From: Hermatobates lingyangjiaoensis | Lineage: Eukaryota > Arthropoda > Insecta > Hemiptera > Hermatobatidae | Length of the DNA stretch: 64,000 nucleotides | NCBI GenBank assembly: GCA_026182355.1 | Contig: JAPFBL010000232.1 | Span: 124,001 to 188,000, forward strand | Direction of reading: 5' to 3' | Shown: one piece after another, positions 42,968 through 53,329 of the stretch | Numbering within the stretch: the first letter of the stretch is position 1 | Layout: each line of letters opens with the position of its first letter | Made by a program: the position numbers and the translations under genes | Notes under the pieces: model-generated | Told to the model about the DNA's origin: nothing | Databases searched by the model: none | Seen by the model: only the letters and a program-made list of their open reading frames with translations

Positions 42968-43354
42968 ACAAATGCCATATAATACTGCAAGTACAACTTG
43001 AAACTGAGCAAACACTTTGCACTCACAGTCTCACACTATGAAGCAACTAACTGAGACGCAGTTTAAGATATGAGCTAGCGCCGCTGGCCCACTGCTTTGC
43101 ACCTTTCAACTGAACCATACGCCTTCAGGACTGAAGGTGTTACGTAGACAAACGAGATGTCAAGAGTTCGAAGTACTGTAAAACGATTGAACATGTTTAG
43201 TTTCATTTTCTATAATATGTTACATTCGTAATGTTTAATTCATCAAGTCAGAGAATTGGCCATAATTAGCCAAAAGACAGGTGACTAATTTCCGGGAAAT
43301 ATTTTTAGCAACATAGCTACCAAATTAGCCACTTCGGCTAAAATTAGTCACACC
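42968..43354. other. No recognised feature
   Basis: Nothing recognised between the microsatellite and the SINE. Confidence 0.5.
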
Positions 43355-43625
43355 TGGCAACCCTTCTCTGAACTAGTAGGTCCGGAGTTCGATACCTACC
43401 TGGACCTTGATTTATTCACGCGGGAGGTGAATAAATATGAGGACGCCCTCCTTCGGAGAGGACGTTAAACCGTCGGACCCGGGCCTGTACGATGTCAGGT
43501 ACTCGTTAAACACCTCAACTCTAAATACCCTTGAGTTAGGCAAACTTGAGTACTCCCAATGTAGAATCAACAAGTATTTTGGGTCGCCCATTAATATAAT
43601 GGGTGCCAAATAATAAATGAGCCTC
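43355..43625 (+). mobile_element. SINE, B-type tail, head partly lost
   Basis: Begins in the B-box half of the head (GGTCCGGAGTTCGATACC), then TTTATTCACGCGGGAGGTG, CCGGGCCTGTACGATGTC, CCCTTGAGTTAGGC, CTCCCAATGTAGAATCAAC, and the B tail GGGTCGCCCATTAATATAAT to ATAATAAATGAGCC. Confidence 0.9.
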
Positions 43626-43629
43626 AATT

Positions 43630-44204
43630 TCCATCCCTAGAACATTAAAAAGTGAAAACTTTATACGTGTTGGTGATAGAGAACTAATAAACAAACAAAC
43701 AAGATCAAAATTCTCATTGAGAACTTCAGAAAAGTCGTTTAGAACTATTGCGCATTTTATTTTGTAAATCAATGACAGTTTTACCTGGTATCTAAAACTT
43801 TTATACTGATTTCAAGGTAATATCGAAGTTTAAAAGAAATATCAATCATTTTGACTGGCTTGTAAGGCAAATATTTTCGTTTTTAAACTATTTTTCATAA
43901 GAACTGTTTCAATAGGCCGGGAAGTTCAAACGATGTGCTCAACAGATATTGGAATTCGTTAAACCCCAATGTTAACAAGCTTACCGAGAGCTGGAGGAGG
44001 ACCGTAAATCATACGACCGCTCCGGGCGGCAAAAGGCTGAAAATCAATGATATTTGTAAGCTGAAACTAACGTTTTATTTGACATGGTAACAACTTCTTT
44101 AAAATCATTTAACATAAGCTGCATTTTCACGCGTCTGACACTATTGTGTGAGCGGATTCTCAGAACGACAATTCATTCATTGCATATTGTTAGTATTATA
44201 CAGG
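43630..44204. other. No recognised feature
   Basis: AT-rich, no coding similarity. Confidence 0.5.
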
Positions 44205-44412
44205 GTAGTCCAGAGGCAACGTGCTTGACTTAGTGTGGTAGATCCGGGAATCAATTACCAATCTGGCTCTCGTTTTATTCACGCCAGTTGTGAAAAAATA
44301 TGAGCACGTCGTCTCTTAGAGAAGGACTACCTCTAAACTGGTAGGTCCTGGGTTCAATATGCACTCTGACCCTTGGAGAGGACATTAAGCTGCTTTGATT
44401 TATTCATGTACT
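44205..44412 (+). mobile_element. Two overlapping SINE head fragments
   Basis: Two tRNA-like heads in the same orientation about 120 bp apart (TGGTAGATCCGGGAATCAA, then CTGGTAGGTCCTGGGTTCAA), each followed by a scrap of body. A tandem or template-switched SINE, both parts truncated. Confidence 0.7.
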
Positions 44413-44688
44413 TTAGTCTTTAGGCAATATAATGATAAACCAGAATAGGTTGCTGTTTTTTAACGTGGAGCTTTTTATGTAACGAGAAACCAACCGCTCC
44501 TTCACGAATGAAAAAAAGAAGAGAGTCCAAGTGGAGTGCTCAAGGTGGATCTTGCGGTGGCGGCTTCCACGAACTACATCAACAAAAGGTATAAACATTA
44601 GGTCTTAGCTTAGGTCTTGTAGTGTCTGTAAGACTAATGGTTACTTGTGTAAGGAATCTTCAAGACACAGATGAATAATGAACAGCAA
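44413..44688. other. No recognised feature
   Basis: Nothing recognised. Confidence 0.5.
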
Positions 44689-44689
44689 A

Positions 44690-45705
44690 AAAACAAGATT
44701 AATAGTTAATAGGGAGTTGAGATATAGGAAAGAATAGGTAAGGAATGGAAAGAATTAGGCATATACAAGCAAAGGTTCAGGAGAAAGGAAGGAGAAACGC
44801 TAATATCATCGCTAACATCCAGACGCTAACAGCATCGCGAACGACCAGGTAAACCTAGTCAGAAAACAACCAGCACCGCCTGAATAAACGTTAGGCTTGT
44901 TAAGCAAACAAAGTTGCCGAATTCACTGAGGGGCGGGAAAAAGTTTAGAAAAAGAAAAGCGCAAAACCGGAAGAAGAAAAGAGGACTTTGGGACCAACCT
45001 CTGAGCAAACCAGTGAGCGACTGAGGGGACTTTCCACCCGCGGACACCATACCAAGTCGATGGGATTTAGCAGCTAAATCCGCTCTTGTGCCACCACACT
45101 GAGAATGAAGCACTCAACCAAAAAAAAAAAAATTACTTTTTTTGAAAAAGAGAGGCTTTTGTTGTACGAGGTCGAAAGGATGGGTAATCCTACAGACCAG
45201 GGCTCGCCGAGCAGACCTACCACCTGCGAACTCCGGTCCAATGACACTAACACCTATCAAAGCAACAAGAGAAAAGTCTACAAAAAGATAGACGTTAGCC
45301 TCGTCTGACTTATAGGAAGGGCTGCCAGCGGCTTTTCACCCCTGGACTCCGCGCCAGTCTAACTCTATGCCAAGGTTGTGCCTTTCTTAGTTCACGCCAT
45401 GAGGAAACAACCCCCCACGCGTGTTAAGCCCCCCCACCACGACAAGGTGAAGGCACATTGGAGGGGAGAAGACGTTAAGCCATCGGTCCCGAGCCTGTAT
45501 GATGCTAGGCTCGGGATCGATAACATCATAACTTTGACGAGTACTACTCGTCAAAGGTTCTTACTCTAAATACACTTAAGTTAGGCAAAACTTAAAGCTC
45601 CTAATGTGGAATCAACGTTTACTGTGTGTAATCACAAAGGTCCAATGCTCAGCCTATATGTGTTCCCTTGAGGGACTGCCAGTAACTAACCTAACCTAAG
45701 AGCGG
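44690..45705 (+). mobile_element. Composite retroelement, copy 1: ~700-bp unique head on a SINE 3' part with A-type tail
   Basis: Order: TTAATAGGGAGTTGAGATAT; GCAAACAAAGTTGCCGAATT; GCGACTGAGGGGACTTTCCA; GTTGTGCCTTTCTTAG; then CGTTAAGCCATCGGTCCCGA (SINE body), a duplicated GACGAGTACTACTCGTC, ACACTTAAGTTAGGCAAA and the A-type tail ending GGGACTGCCAG..ACCTAACCTAA. The tRNA-like head of the SINE is absent and replaced by the unique head. The same head lies at 62905-63690, fused to the other tail type. No ORF was recognised in the head. Confidence 0.8.
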
Positions 45706-46525
45706 GCAAACAAAGCTATTCTTATTAAATCGAATTGCAAATGAAACTGTATTAATTCATCATTACGAAGTTGTTATAAGCCGTTAAAGAGTTAATTTAA
45801 ATAGAGGCATCACTCAATGAACATTAATACATTCTCGCTGCTTTTGTTTTTCTCAGGTCAGTCGAGTGTTTCAAAATTATTCCCATTCATCAAGTCTACA
45901 TTATTTATACGATTCCCTTTTAATACTTAAACAAGTGAATTCATTAGTAGGAAAACTTAATCACCTTAATGACTAAAGAGTTAATAAATGCATCTGTTAT
46001 ATAGTTGATTATTGTTGTATAAATGAAGCTACCGTTATGACTTGCAAAACAATGTTCCACAATGCGCTTGATTCACTCCAACAGTTGTGTGAACGTAGCT
46101 AACAAGGACAATCGTACTGGTGCATCCCAACTGTTTTATTTCTCAGAGATTCGCGTATTTTTTTTATTTCCTTATATGATTTTAAGTTGCTTTTCTAAAA
46201 ACCATGACAGGTTTTGAGTAACTTTGCTGATACATTAAGTGTGAAAATTTCATGAACAACTTCTTTTTCTTGACCTTGACTCAGTTCATAAAGAAAATAA
46301 ACCTCTTTCTTGAATAGGGTATTCTCAGACCTCTAGTATTTCATCCTTCCTTCATCTCCTAACACAATGAGCTATTCTTAGCTAAATCGTTTACCTAAGA
46401 TACCTTCTTAGGTATAATACATACCTAGATATATCAATTCAAACGTACCATTTGTCCTGTCATAATTTATAAATTATTAATAATAAATAAATATTAAGTC
46501 AAGCTTATTTGGTCCTTCATCAACC
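45706..46525. other. No recognised feature
   Basis: AT-rich without recognisable elements. Confidence 0.5.
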
Positions 46526-46529
46526 AATC

Positions 46530-46531
46530 AG

Positions 46532-46588
<57 letters not shown>
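46530..46588. repeat. (TA)n microsatellite
   Basis: About 29 units with one TAATA break. Unlike most other (TA)n tracts here it has no recognisable PLE end beside it. Confidence 0.95.
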
Positions 46589-46591
<3 letters not shown>

Positions 46592-47130
46592 TATTAATTA
46601 AACAATGCAATATAATTACTTTTCATGTTATTGTAATTAAATTCTGTATTGATGTAATAATGAAGAACTATTGAAGATAAAAAAGAAAAATAGTGTATAC
46701 TATAAAAATAAATGAATAGACAATTGTTATGAAAAACAGCAAAATAATCAATTTTTTGCGCATGCATACATGACAACTAGAAAAAGAAATAAGAAATATA
46801 TAAGTTAAAATTAAGTCATTTTTAAAATAATAAATTAAATTAATAAATAATGAAAAAATCAATTATTAAAAACATTGCGAGGCAAACATTTAAAGAGTGC
46901 TTAAACTCTGCCACCCCCTTCCCTTACTATGTAATTAATGGATAAAATATTTTTCTTGCAATTCATTACACTAATTAACAACAAATTAACTGAAAAATAA
47001 TATTGTTTATAAATTAATGCCCACAAAAAACGTTGTCTTTCTTCTAACTAGTTTGTCTAATATATTTGTTAATATATATGTATAATATAATATCTTAGTT
47101 GAATTTCATACATAATTCTCAGTTTTATTG
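46589..47130. other. No recognised feature
   Basis: Very AT-rich; nothing recognised. Confidence 0.5.
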
Positions 47131-47134
47131 AGAC

Positions 47135-47405
47135 TCTGACAAAGAATAGTAGTTTTGGTTGAAAGATGTAAGTCAATTTTCTATATCTGTATATACATAT
47201 AAAAACCAATACAAAAGAAGATAGCACACAGATAGACACAGCAATAACTCACTTCTAATTTCGACCATCGTGGTCATCAGGAGGCGAAGAGTCTCGCAGG
47301 AAGGCAGAGCGGTGACATACATATATTATCAATGTATATATATTCAAACCACAATATGAAATGGGAAAACAAGACTAAGATCTTTCAACCGTAACATTAA
47401 ATTCA
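47135..47405. repeat. Stack of PLE terminal scraps
   Basis: A damaged plus-strand AGATCT-type end (GACTCTGACAAAGAATAG, GGTTGAAAGATGTAAG), a minus-strand CTGATGA motif (47246-47290), short TA tracts and an inverted AGATCT-type piece (GACTAAGATCTTTCAACC) that joins the next PLE scrap directly. Confidence 0.65.
47246..47292 (-). ncRNA. Hammerhead-like motif, stem III damaged (CTGATGA)
   Basis: Minus strand: CTCCTGATGACCACGATGGT then CGAAATTAGAAGTGAG. Core CTGATGA and GAAA are present, but the usual ATAT is reduced to a form missing one base. Confidence 0.35.
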
Positions 47406-47665
47406 TGATTTTGGATGTTAAAGCTCAGATTAATATCTTTAATGTGTAGGGATTCCAAGATGGCTAATCGTTTCTTGTCATTGTTGTATTGAAGTGCTAC
47501 AGCTCCTTCGACTAACATGCCTCTGGTGAGCTTGATACCATGGGTTTTCTCGGTATATTTTTTGGGGGCTCCTGTCGAGAGATGCATGGTCAAACGTCTT
47601 GAGAGTTTCGTTGCAGTCGTCCCAATATATCTAGAATTCAGGGTTGCACTCTTATCGACCTCTTA
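47378..47665 (-). pseudogene. PLE GIY-YIG C-terminal part
   Basis: The minus frame reads RYIGTTATKLSRRL, MHLSTGAPKKYTEKTHGIKL, TRGMLVEG and SLHIKDINLSFNIQ, in the order of PLE endonuclease C termini (YIG.T...L.RRL, GAPKK, LTR..L). GIY and everything upstream are lost at the junction with the next element. It is the same lineage as 18.7-18.98 kb and 35.8-36.1 kb. Confidence 0.8.
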
Positions 47666-47945
47666 TAAAATATTATTGAAAGCAATATATTTCCACATTG
47701 ATGACAACATATATTTTTTCTATATTAGTAATGACAAGAAATTAGATAACTCCCATAGAAATTTAATCAAAAGTATTTTCATTTAGCCACATAAAAAGAA
47801 ATTCCTGAATGACTGTACGATGCTAAAGTTATAGATTTATGGTAGTCTGGTTGGGATTGTTACATTATATTGGCCATAATGTCTTAAATAAAACAAATAT
47901 CTTTTAAAATATAATAATATTATCAAGAATGACGTGATGAAAACT
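47645..47945. mobile_element. Relative of the old element at 28.86-30.50 kb
   Basis: Shares TATTATTGAAA, ATATATTTTTTC, CACATAAAAAGAAATTCCTG and ACAAATATCTTTTAAAAT with that element in the same order. Here the two parts are uninterrupted, so this copy records the site before the mariner-type insertion. Confidence 0.65.
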
Positions 47946-47949
47946 TGGA

Positions 47950-49470
47950 GATTCCTTCTTTAACGATACATTTTTATCTAATTTCCTTCAAGGTTTTAAA
48001 GCAATCTTATTTGCAGCATTCCTTGATTAAATTATAAAATGTATAACATTTTCTTGGGATTAAGTTTCTTTAAAATTAATTCTACATTTTAACCTTATCA
48101 TTTTTTTTTATAAACTAATCATTAAAATTATAAATTATTTAATAATAAAAATAAAAAAATTGGCAACCAATGAAGCTAGCTGCATTCAAAGAATTGTTCA
48201 AAATGTGTTAAGTCACTGCTGAAAGAAGTATATATATGTAAGAGGAGGAACCGAATTTTAGAATCATTTTAGCATAAAATACAGGAAAAAAAACTGGACC
48301 ATCTAGCTGAAGGTAATGACAAAGCTAGCTCGTCTAACTAGTTCTAAGCAACAAGTATGCTTTTAATTAAATAAAGTGGATTCATGTATTTCCTGCAGGA
48401 GGAATTGCGCTTGTTTGTTTACAAAGTAACCCGCAATAATTGCAACTATCTGTAAAATAATTGGAAAGGAGGGGATTGTGAAATTGATCAAGTTAAATGA
48501 GATAAACTGTAGAATCAAGTTTGCTATTTTTTTCTTTTTTTTTTTTTTGTATTAATTCGAGCCGCTTGTAAAACTAGAAGAAAATAAATTGAAGTTAGAT
48601 TTACATTAATTTAGCATGAGTTGTTAGAAAATAGGGAGAGAAGATATTTTGCAAAGAGGAGGGAGAGAGTCTGATAGGGTGGTGTGTGTGTGTGTGTGTG
48701 TGTGTGTAGTGGAGGGGATGAAGTGAAAAGAACCAGTTAGCCATCGACTTCCATCCTTAAAGCCTCAACCACTTGCCAGCTTTACTTTTAAGTCCCCCTC
48801 TCTTTCTCTTTCCGTAACTAACTCATCCGAAACCATCTTATCCAGTTTATCGTGTTCACTTTAGAAATTATTCCCTCGACCCCTCCCAGATTCTATTATT
48901 TTTTTCCCTTCCATAACTTTAAATTTTTATAATTGATTCTGGTGACTTTAACGCCAACGAACAGTAGTCGAAATAATTTAGTTCTGGAGACTTCAACGTT
49001 TCGAAAGGACAGTAACGTTTAAAGGACAAAGAAGGAATGAAAATACAATTCATCTTTTACAACTAAACGGTACGTCCATTAAAACTATTTCATTCTAATT
49101 TTTTTTTAAAAAGTAATTTACAGCATGAAATGTTTACTATATTAAAACAAAGACATGTATCCTTATAATCTTATATCAAGATACCTACAGCATTTCTTTT
49201 AAATTGAAAATATTTTTTGCTTGATTATCTAAGTTATTTATTTCACATACCCATTTTTATATTTTTATTTAGTAAACAACACCTATTATTTTCCTCTCCT
49301 ATTTCGTACCAGTAAAAATTTAATAGACTAAGCAACCAATCTTGCTGGGCTTTTTGAGTGTAACTAAACCCTATCTATTATACCAACTTTCCTCCTAAGC
49401 TCTCATTCATTATCATTTTTTTTCTTTGCTTTAACCCTTTTTTTGCGGGGTTATCAATAGTATATTATAT
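47950..49470. other. AT-rich sequence with (TG)n tract
   Basis: (GT)n at 48680-48708 and T runs near 48.53 kb. No coding or repeat family recognised. Confidence 0.5.
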
Positions 49471-49475
49471 ACTTT

Positions 49476-49522
49476 TTTGTACTGACGAAAATGAAAATAA
49501 AAATTTTCGAAACGTTTGAATA
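49476..49522 (+). ncRNA. Hammerhead-like motif (CTGACGA; stem III ACGT)
   Basis: CTGACGA, then a 5-bp stem II of the GAAAA/TTTTC kind with A-rich loop, GAAA, ACGT, T as H17, then TGAATACAC. The outer stem is weak. Confidence 0.4.
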
Positions 49523-49830
49523 CACATTTCAGTTTTTTGACTAGATAACGCTGAAGCAGTCCAGAACCCAGAAAAACAAAGAAAAGAAAAGCATACATTT
49601 TTTACTAGTTACTCCTTAGAAGATTGCATTATTTTAGAGCATTATAAGATAAGGCTCCTAATCTTTTATTAAGAGAAAGGACAATAGAAAAGTGGAAGAA
49701 AACCCTTGTGGAACACTACAAAGGGTTGCGCTTAATTCATTATAAATATTTATTTCAATAAATTGTGATTATCTATCAATAAAAGGGTATTTTCAACCAT
49801 TTTGTATATAAAGCAAGATAATTTATAAAG

Positions 49831-49862
49831 CTACGAGCAAACTTACCCGTCTTTGACGGGTA
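49831..49862 (-). terminator. Candidate Helitron 3' terminal hairpin
   Basis: Perfect 8-bp hairpin TACCCGTC..GACGGGTA with a 3-nt loop, followed on minus by AGTTTGCTCGTAG. Helitrons end in a short hairpin about 10-12 nt before a CTRR end; here the end reads GTAG. It sits about 120 bp past the end of the helicase reading, where a Helitron 3' end should be. A mobile-element end, not a transcription terminator proven by experiment. Confidence 0.5.
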
Positions 49863-49978
49863 CTTTTTCAAAAATTCGTAGATGATACATGGTATTTCAA
49901 AATATTATTATTAATTATAGAATAGTAGAAAATATCATTATTATTTAAGAATAGTGGAAAATATCATTATTAGTACAG

Positions 49979-50583
49979 TGTTAAGTAAATGCCTCTGTAT
50001 ACACCATATTAGCTGTCTTTCCAAGGAAGAACAATGACTTGGAACCTCTGACTCTTAAGCAAGCAAACTACAGTTGACCATGTGAGAAAAACTTGGTCTC
50101 ACTCACTTCAAGACATACGGTAGATAGAGTTTCCCCTTGCGACTTAGTAACCATCATTGCAAAACGGACGCTGACGGGACATTGCAATCCTTTGTATGGA
50201 AACGGATAGTGGCTTGGAATCAATGGTATGCGTAGTATACACACGGACTCCCCAGTACCACACCCAGGACAGATATCCGCCTATATGGCGTATCTGTACA
50301 GAGCACGAACTCAGAGTCGTGTCCCGTTGCACTGTTTTTGGAACACTCAAGTCAAAAAATTCAGTTAGATAATGAACTCCTTCCTCATCACTAATCACTC
50401 GCTTTACTGACTTGTAAGTTCTTTCCTCGGCTTGATATCGCATAAGAACTTGTTTGTTGATTTTTCCTGCCTGTTCATTAGTAGGGGTTGAGCATTGTTC
50501 GTTCACAAAGTCATGTATTCTGAATAGATAGTAGATCTTGAACTCTGGGAAACACCTTGTCAATAAGCTCTTGTTGGGAGCTT
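49979..50583 (-). pseudogene. Helitron-type PIF1 helicase, C-terminal part, frameshifted
   Basis: Helitron transposases carry a PIF1-family DNA helicase at their C terminus. On minus, shifting frames read ELIDKVFPRVQDLLSIQNT, stop, LCERTMLN; then TPTNEQAGKINKQVL, EERTYKSVKRVISDEEGVHY and LTEFF; a scrambled stretch; then RIPLIPSHYPFPYKGLQCPV, SVRFAMMVTKSQGETL, FFSHGQL, stop, and GKTANMVYTEAFT. These follow the family order (FP..., LCERAILAPTN, EE..Y.S.D...DEE..HYPTEF, IPLIPSD.PF, FAMTINKSQGQTL, FSHGQLYVA.SRV, GKT.NVVY.EV). At least two frameshifts, two stops and a deletion of roughly 30 residues break it. The longest single frame (50144-50563) mixes true and shadow sequence and is not a gene. 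The Rep/HUH domain is not in the window. Confidence 0.85.
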
Positions 50584-50599
50584 AAACGGAAATAAAATT

Positions 50600-51505
50600 A
50601 AAATCAAATAACAATACCTACTTGATACAACTGAATATTTTCAAAATAAACATTTCTGTGTAGATAGCCAAACACGGCTTAAAAGATCATAACTTCGCTT
50701 CTACATTGAATTTTCACTCCATTCGGAGCTTAGATTTTTAGTTAGACGTACACAAATCTACTGCCAAAGTTTGAGCTTGCTGCTATATCTTACGGTGGCT
50801 GAGTTTATTTACGACAAAATTTTGCGGACAAATCAACAGACGGACAGACATTTTCTAAGAGTGGATTCGGTTTCTCTAGGGTATAAAACGTAAAGCAATC
50901 TACTGACAAAACCTTTCTTTTATTTATATAGTAAGTGGAATGGATTTAGATTTGTTTACATTATCATTTCATCTGTCCACCTCTCAAGGTCCAAGTGAAC
51001 TTCATTTATAAAATTATGTTAAATACATGGGAGTTACATTTATATTATAAAATATCAAATTTATATGCTTTATCATATATGTTTTAATATCATATATGCT
51101 TTATGGTTTTTAATATCCGTATCAACGAGATCCGTACCTTTTAAAACATTGTTTAATTATATTTTCTAAACTTTTAACTCTGATAGTTCAATTTCTACGA
51201 GTTTACATGTTTAATGTTTGCTAAAAAGTCAAAACTAGGACAATTTTAATCAAAAAGTGAGTTCACCATTTTTATGAAATCATAAAAAATTTTTAAACTT
51301 TATAAGAAAGATTAGAGATTTCTATAGTCTCAGAGCTAACATAACATAAATATAAAATTGTGTGATTATAATTCGATCAAAACGTGACATCACTATATGT
51401 ATGACATTAAAATATATGTAAATTTCATACAGGAAGTCCATGAATGTAATATATACAAATATATACATATTAGTTCATTAAAGTAAGTTATATGTATAAA
51501 TATTA
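50600..51505. other. No recognised feature
   Basis: Possibly upstream Helitron sequence up to about 50.95 kb, but no motif is readable. AT-rich beyond. Confidence 0.45.
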
Positions 51506-51536
51506 TAAAGAATATATATATATATATATATATACA

Positions 51537-51732
51537 TTTCACGATGAATCACAAACACAGAACTAAAGAACAAACACACTTACTGTCTCTAATTTTCGGT
51601 TCGGTCTCCAACCGTCGCTTCACAAGTGCGCTTGGTGTCCCTTTCTCAACTCTCCTGATGACGGTTCAACCGAAAATTAGAGATAGTAAGTGTGCTTGTT
51701 CTTTAGTTCTGTGTTTGTGATTCATCGTGAAA
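51537..51732. repeat. Palindrome of two facing AATT-type PLE ends
   Basis: Arms of about 66 bp with one or two differences: TTTCACGATGAATCACAAAC, AACTAAAGAACAAACACACT and CTAATTTTCGGTT against their complements. The loop is about 60 bp. The right arm holds a complete hammerhead-like motif. (TA)n lies directly outside (51512-51534). Confidence 0.92.
51645..51702 (+). ncRNA. Hammerhead-like motif (CTGATGA; stem III AATT)
   Basis: CTGATGA at 51654-51660, extra C, stem II GGTT/ACC around CA, GAAA, AATT, A as H17, GAGATAGTAAG. Canonical core; outer stem short (TCTC/GAGA). Confidence 0.5.
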
Positions 51733-51779
51733 CGTTTGTTGTCCTTTTGGATCGTTTTCCTATTTACAATATATGTATA

Positions 51780-52010
51780 TATAACAAGACTTCACAAATA
51801 ACTCGTGAAATAAAAAAAAGTCAACTAAACCACAGTTAGAAATCAGAAAAAAGACAAATATCATTCAATCAAAACAACTGATACTGATCATTTGTCTCAA
51901 TATGAGTTAGACTCTGACGAAGATCACTAACTAGTTTTGGTTGAAAGATCTTAGTCATTTTTATAATTTGTTTACTGTGGTTTAGAGGTTGTTATATATA
52001 TATTAGTGTA
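51780..52010 (+). repeat. AGATCT-type PLE ends, inverted pair, diverged
   Basis: First inverted (CAACTAAACCACAGTTAGAA, CATTCAATCAAAACAAC), then forward (GACTCTGACGAAGATCAC, GGTTGAAAGATCTTAGTC). The forward copy keeps CTGACGA, GAAA and AGATCT, but its stem II has changed to GATCACTAACTAGTTTTGG. Confidence 0.65.
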
Positions 52011-52221
52011 TATTGGCAGCAGATTTTCTTGTAAACATATTTTATTAAAGTAGACGGCAGCTTCCGCATTTACGACTTTTTTGCTCGTTTTCTCTAGTTT
52101 TCTTACTAGTTTTTTCTGGTAGGGAGTGATTTCATGGAGGAGTTGTCCCAGAGACATCAAAGAAATAATTTTTTAGCTTAATCAATAATATTATATTTCT
52201 TTACACTTACAAGCTTTCGAT

Positions 52222-52260
52222 TTTCTCAGAAACCATCTTCAGGTATATATCATTATTAAA
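52222..52260 (-). ncRNA. Hammerhead-like motif (CTGAAGA; stem III AGCT)
   Basis: Minus strand: TATATAC, CTGAAGA, extra T, stem II GGTTTCTGAGAAAATC pairing in part, GAAA, AGCT, T as H17, GTAAGTG. Outer stem TAC/GTA. A mirror copy is at 52485-52530 on plus. Confidence 0.45.
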
Positions 52261-52484
52261 CAGATTAAATCACACAATAACAATTTTTCAAATGTTAAAC
52301 AGACATTAAAAGGAATAAAAATTTAGATGTTAATAGAACTAGATAAACTTTGTGAAAAAATAAAACAAGTTTTTTCACAAAGTTTATCTAGTTCTATTAA
52401 CATCTAAATTTTTATTCCTTTTAATGTCTGTTTAACATTTGAAAAATTGTAATTGTGTGATTTAATCTGTTTAATAATGATATA

Positions 52485-52530
52485 TACCTGAAGATGATTT
52501 CTGAGAAAATCGAAAGCTTGTAAGTGTAAA
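52485..52530 (+). ncRNA. Hammerhead-like motif (CTGAAGA; stem III AGCT), mirror copy
   Basis: Same as the previous motif, on plus in the right palindrome arm, with GGTTTC changed to GATTTC in stem II. A..TTTC/GAAA.. pairing is kept. Confidence 0.45.
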
Positions 52531-52687
52531 GAAATATAATATTATTGATTAAGCTAAAAAAATATTTCTTTGATGTCTCTGGGACAACTCCTCCATGAAA
52601 TCACTCCCTACCAGAAAAAAACTAGTAAGAAAACTAGAGAAAACGAGCAAAAAAGTCGTAAATGCGGAAGCTGCCGTCTACTTTAAT

Positions 52688-52714
52688 AATATATATATAT
52701 ATATATATATATAT
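52688..52714. repeat. (TA)n at the palindrome edge
   Basis: The tract begins exactly where the right palindrome arm stops and separates it from the next palindrome. Confidence 0.95.
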
Positions 52715-52747
52715 TTGTAAATTTAGGGAGCAATCCTTCTTTTATGC

Positions 52748-52844
52748 ATGTTTTGTTGAACGACCTTTGTACTGTGGCATGAATCAATTTTATTTACAAT
52801 AAAATTGATTTATGCCACAGTACAAAGGTCGTTCAACAAAACAT
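52748..52844. repeat. Second palindrome beside (TA)n, arms ~45 bp
   Basis: ATGTTTTGTTGAACGACCTT..CATGAATCAATTTTAT and its complement, one base different, with a 4-6 bp loop. The left flank reads CAATCCTTCTTTTATGCATG, the reverse of the PLE ORF-start segment (FNKTC.KEGL type), and the right flank is (TA)n. Confidence 0.9.
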
Positions 52845-52859
52845 ATATATATATATTTA

Positions 52860-53120
52860 ATGTTTTCTTACCCCGACCATATATATTCAATCCTTATTAT
52901 TCTTTTTTTATCGAGTTTTGACTATTTTCAAACTGTAAAACATCTTTAAGCCAACGTTTCATATATATTTGTAGACATCTGCAGGCCCACATCAATACAG
53001 ATGTTAATTACAGTAACATAAACAAGTTACATTATTTATATGAATATATATTATGACCTCGGTATATATTTTTTCTATAAATTATATAATATATAGTTTT
53101 TCTACATTGTAAGTCTCTAA
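52860..53120. other. AT-rich PLE-like scrap
   Basis: The minus strand near 52.91-52.97 kb (AAACGTTGGCTTAAAGATG and around) resembles the ACGT-type ends seen at 31.1 and 32.9 kb. No complete motif. Confidence 0.4.
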
Positions 53121-53124
53121 CGTT

Positions 53125-53325
53125 ATACTTGACTTAGTTTTAGAGAGTACTGATCTTTAACGAGAATCTGTCATCGTCCAGACGCGAGTCGATCAGCATT
53201 AAGTCTTTGTAGACGGACATGGTTTACAAGACTTTCCGCCTCCCACATGAAAAACTGCTAACCTTAATGTAGTTGGCCTATATTGAATGGGTGCCTAGTG
53301 AAAAATGAGCCACACAATCACATTT
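53125..53325. mobile_element. SINE scraps: body (minus) and B tail (plus)
   Basis: 53125-53250 resembles the SINE body on minus (CGTTAAAGATCAG, CAGACGCGAGTCGATC). 53275-53325 is a B-type tail on plus (GGCCTATATTGAATGGGTG..AAAATGAGCCACA). The two opposite orientations show a rearranged or double insertion. Confidence 0.6.
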
Positions 53326-53329
53326 TGGA

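Larger units (their letters stand above)
52042..52689. repeat. Near-perfect 648-bp palindrome (arms ~315 bp)
   Basis: Left arm 52042-52360 and right arm 52372-52689 are reverse complements with only a few differences (for example an extra A in ATAATTGTGTG versus ACAATAACAATT). The centre is GTGAAAAAATAAAACAAG followed by TTTTTTCAC. Each arm carries, outside to inside, the PLE ORF start (minus frame LVRKLEKTSKKVVNAEAAVY, FNKICLQENLLPIYTNIYI on the left; mirrored on the right), then an AGCT-type hammerhead-like motif, then AT-rich sequence. Transcription across it would give a long hairpin RNA. Confidence 0.95.

Noticed and set aside
42700..43041. SLSLSL and RERERE open frames
   Set aside because: Pure translation of the (GA)n microsatellite on both strands.
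45105..45569. Plus-strand open frames in the composite element head as an ORF1-like protein
   Set aside because: The frames are not conserved in the second copy and contain no recognised domain.
50144..50563. 139-codon open frame as an intact gene
   Set aside because: Only its first third reads the helicase. The rest is a shadow of the true frame, which continues in another frame with stops.
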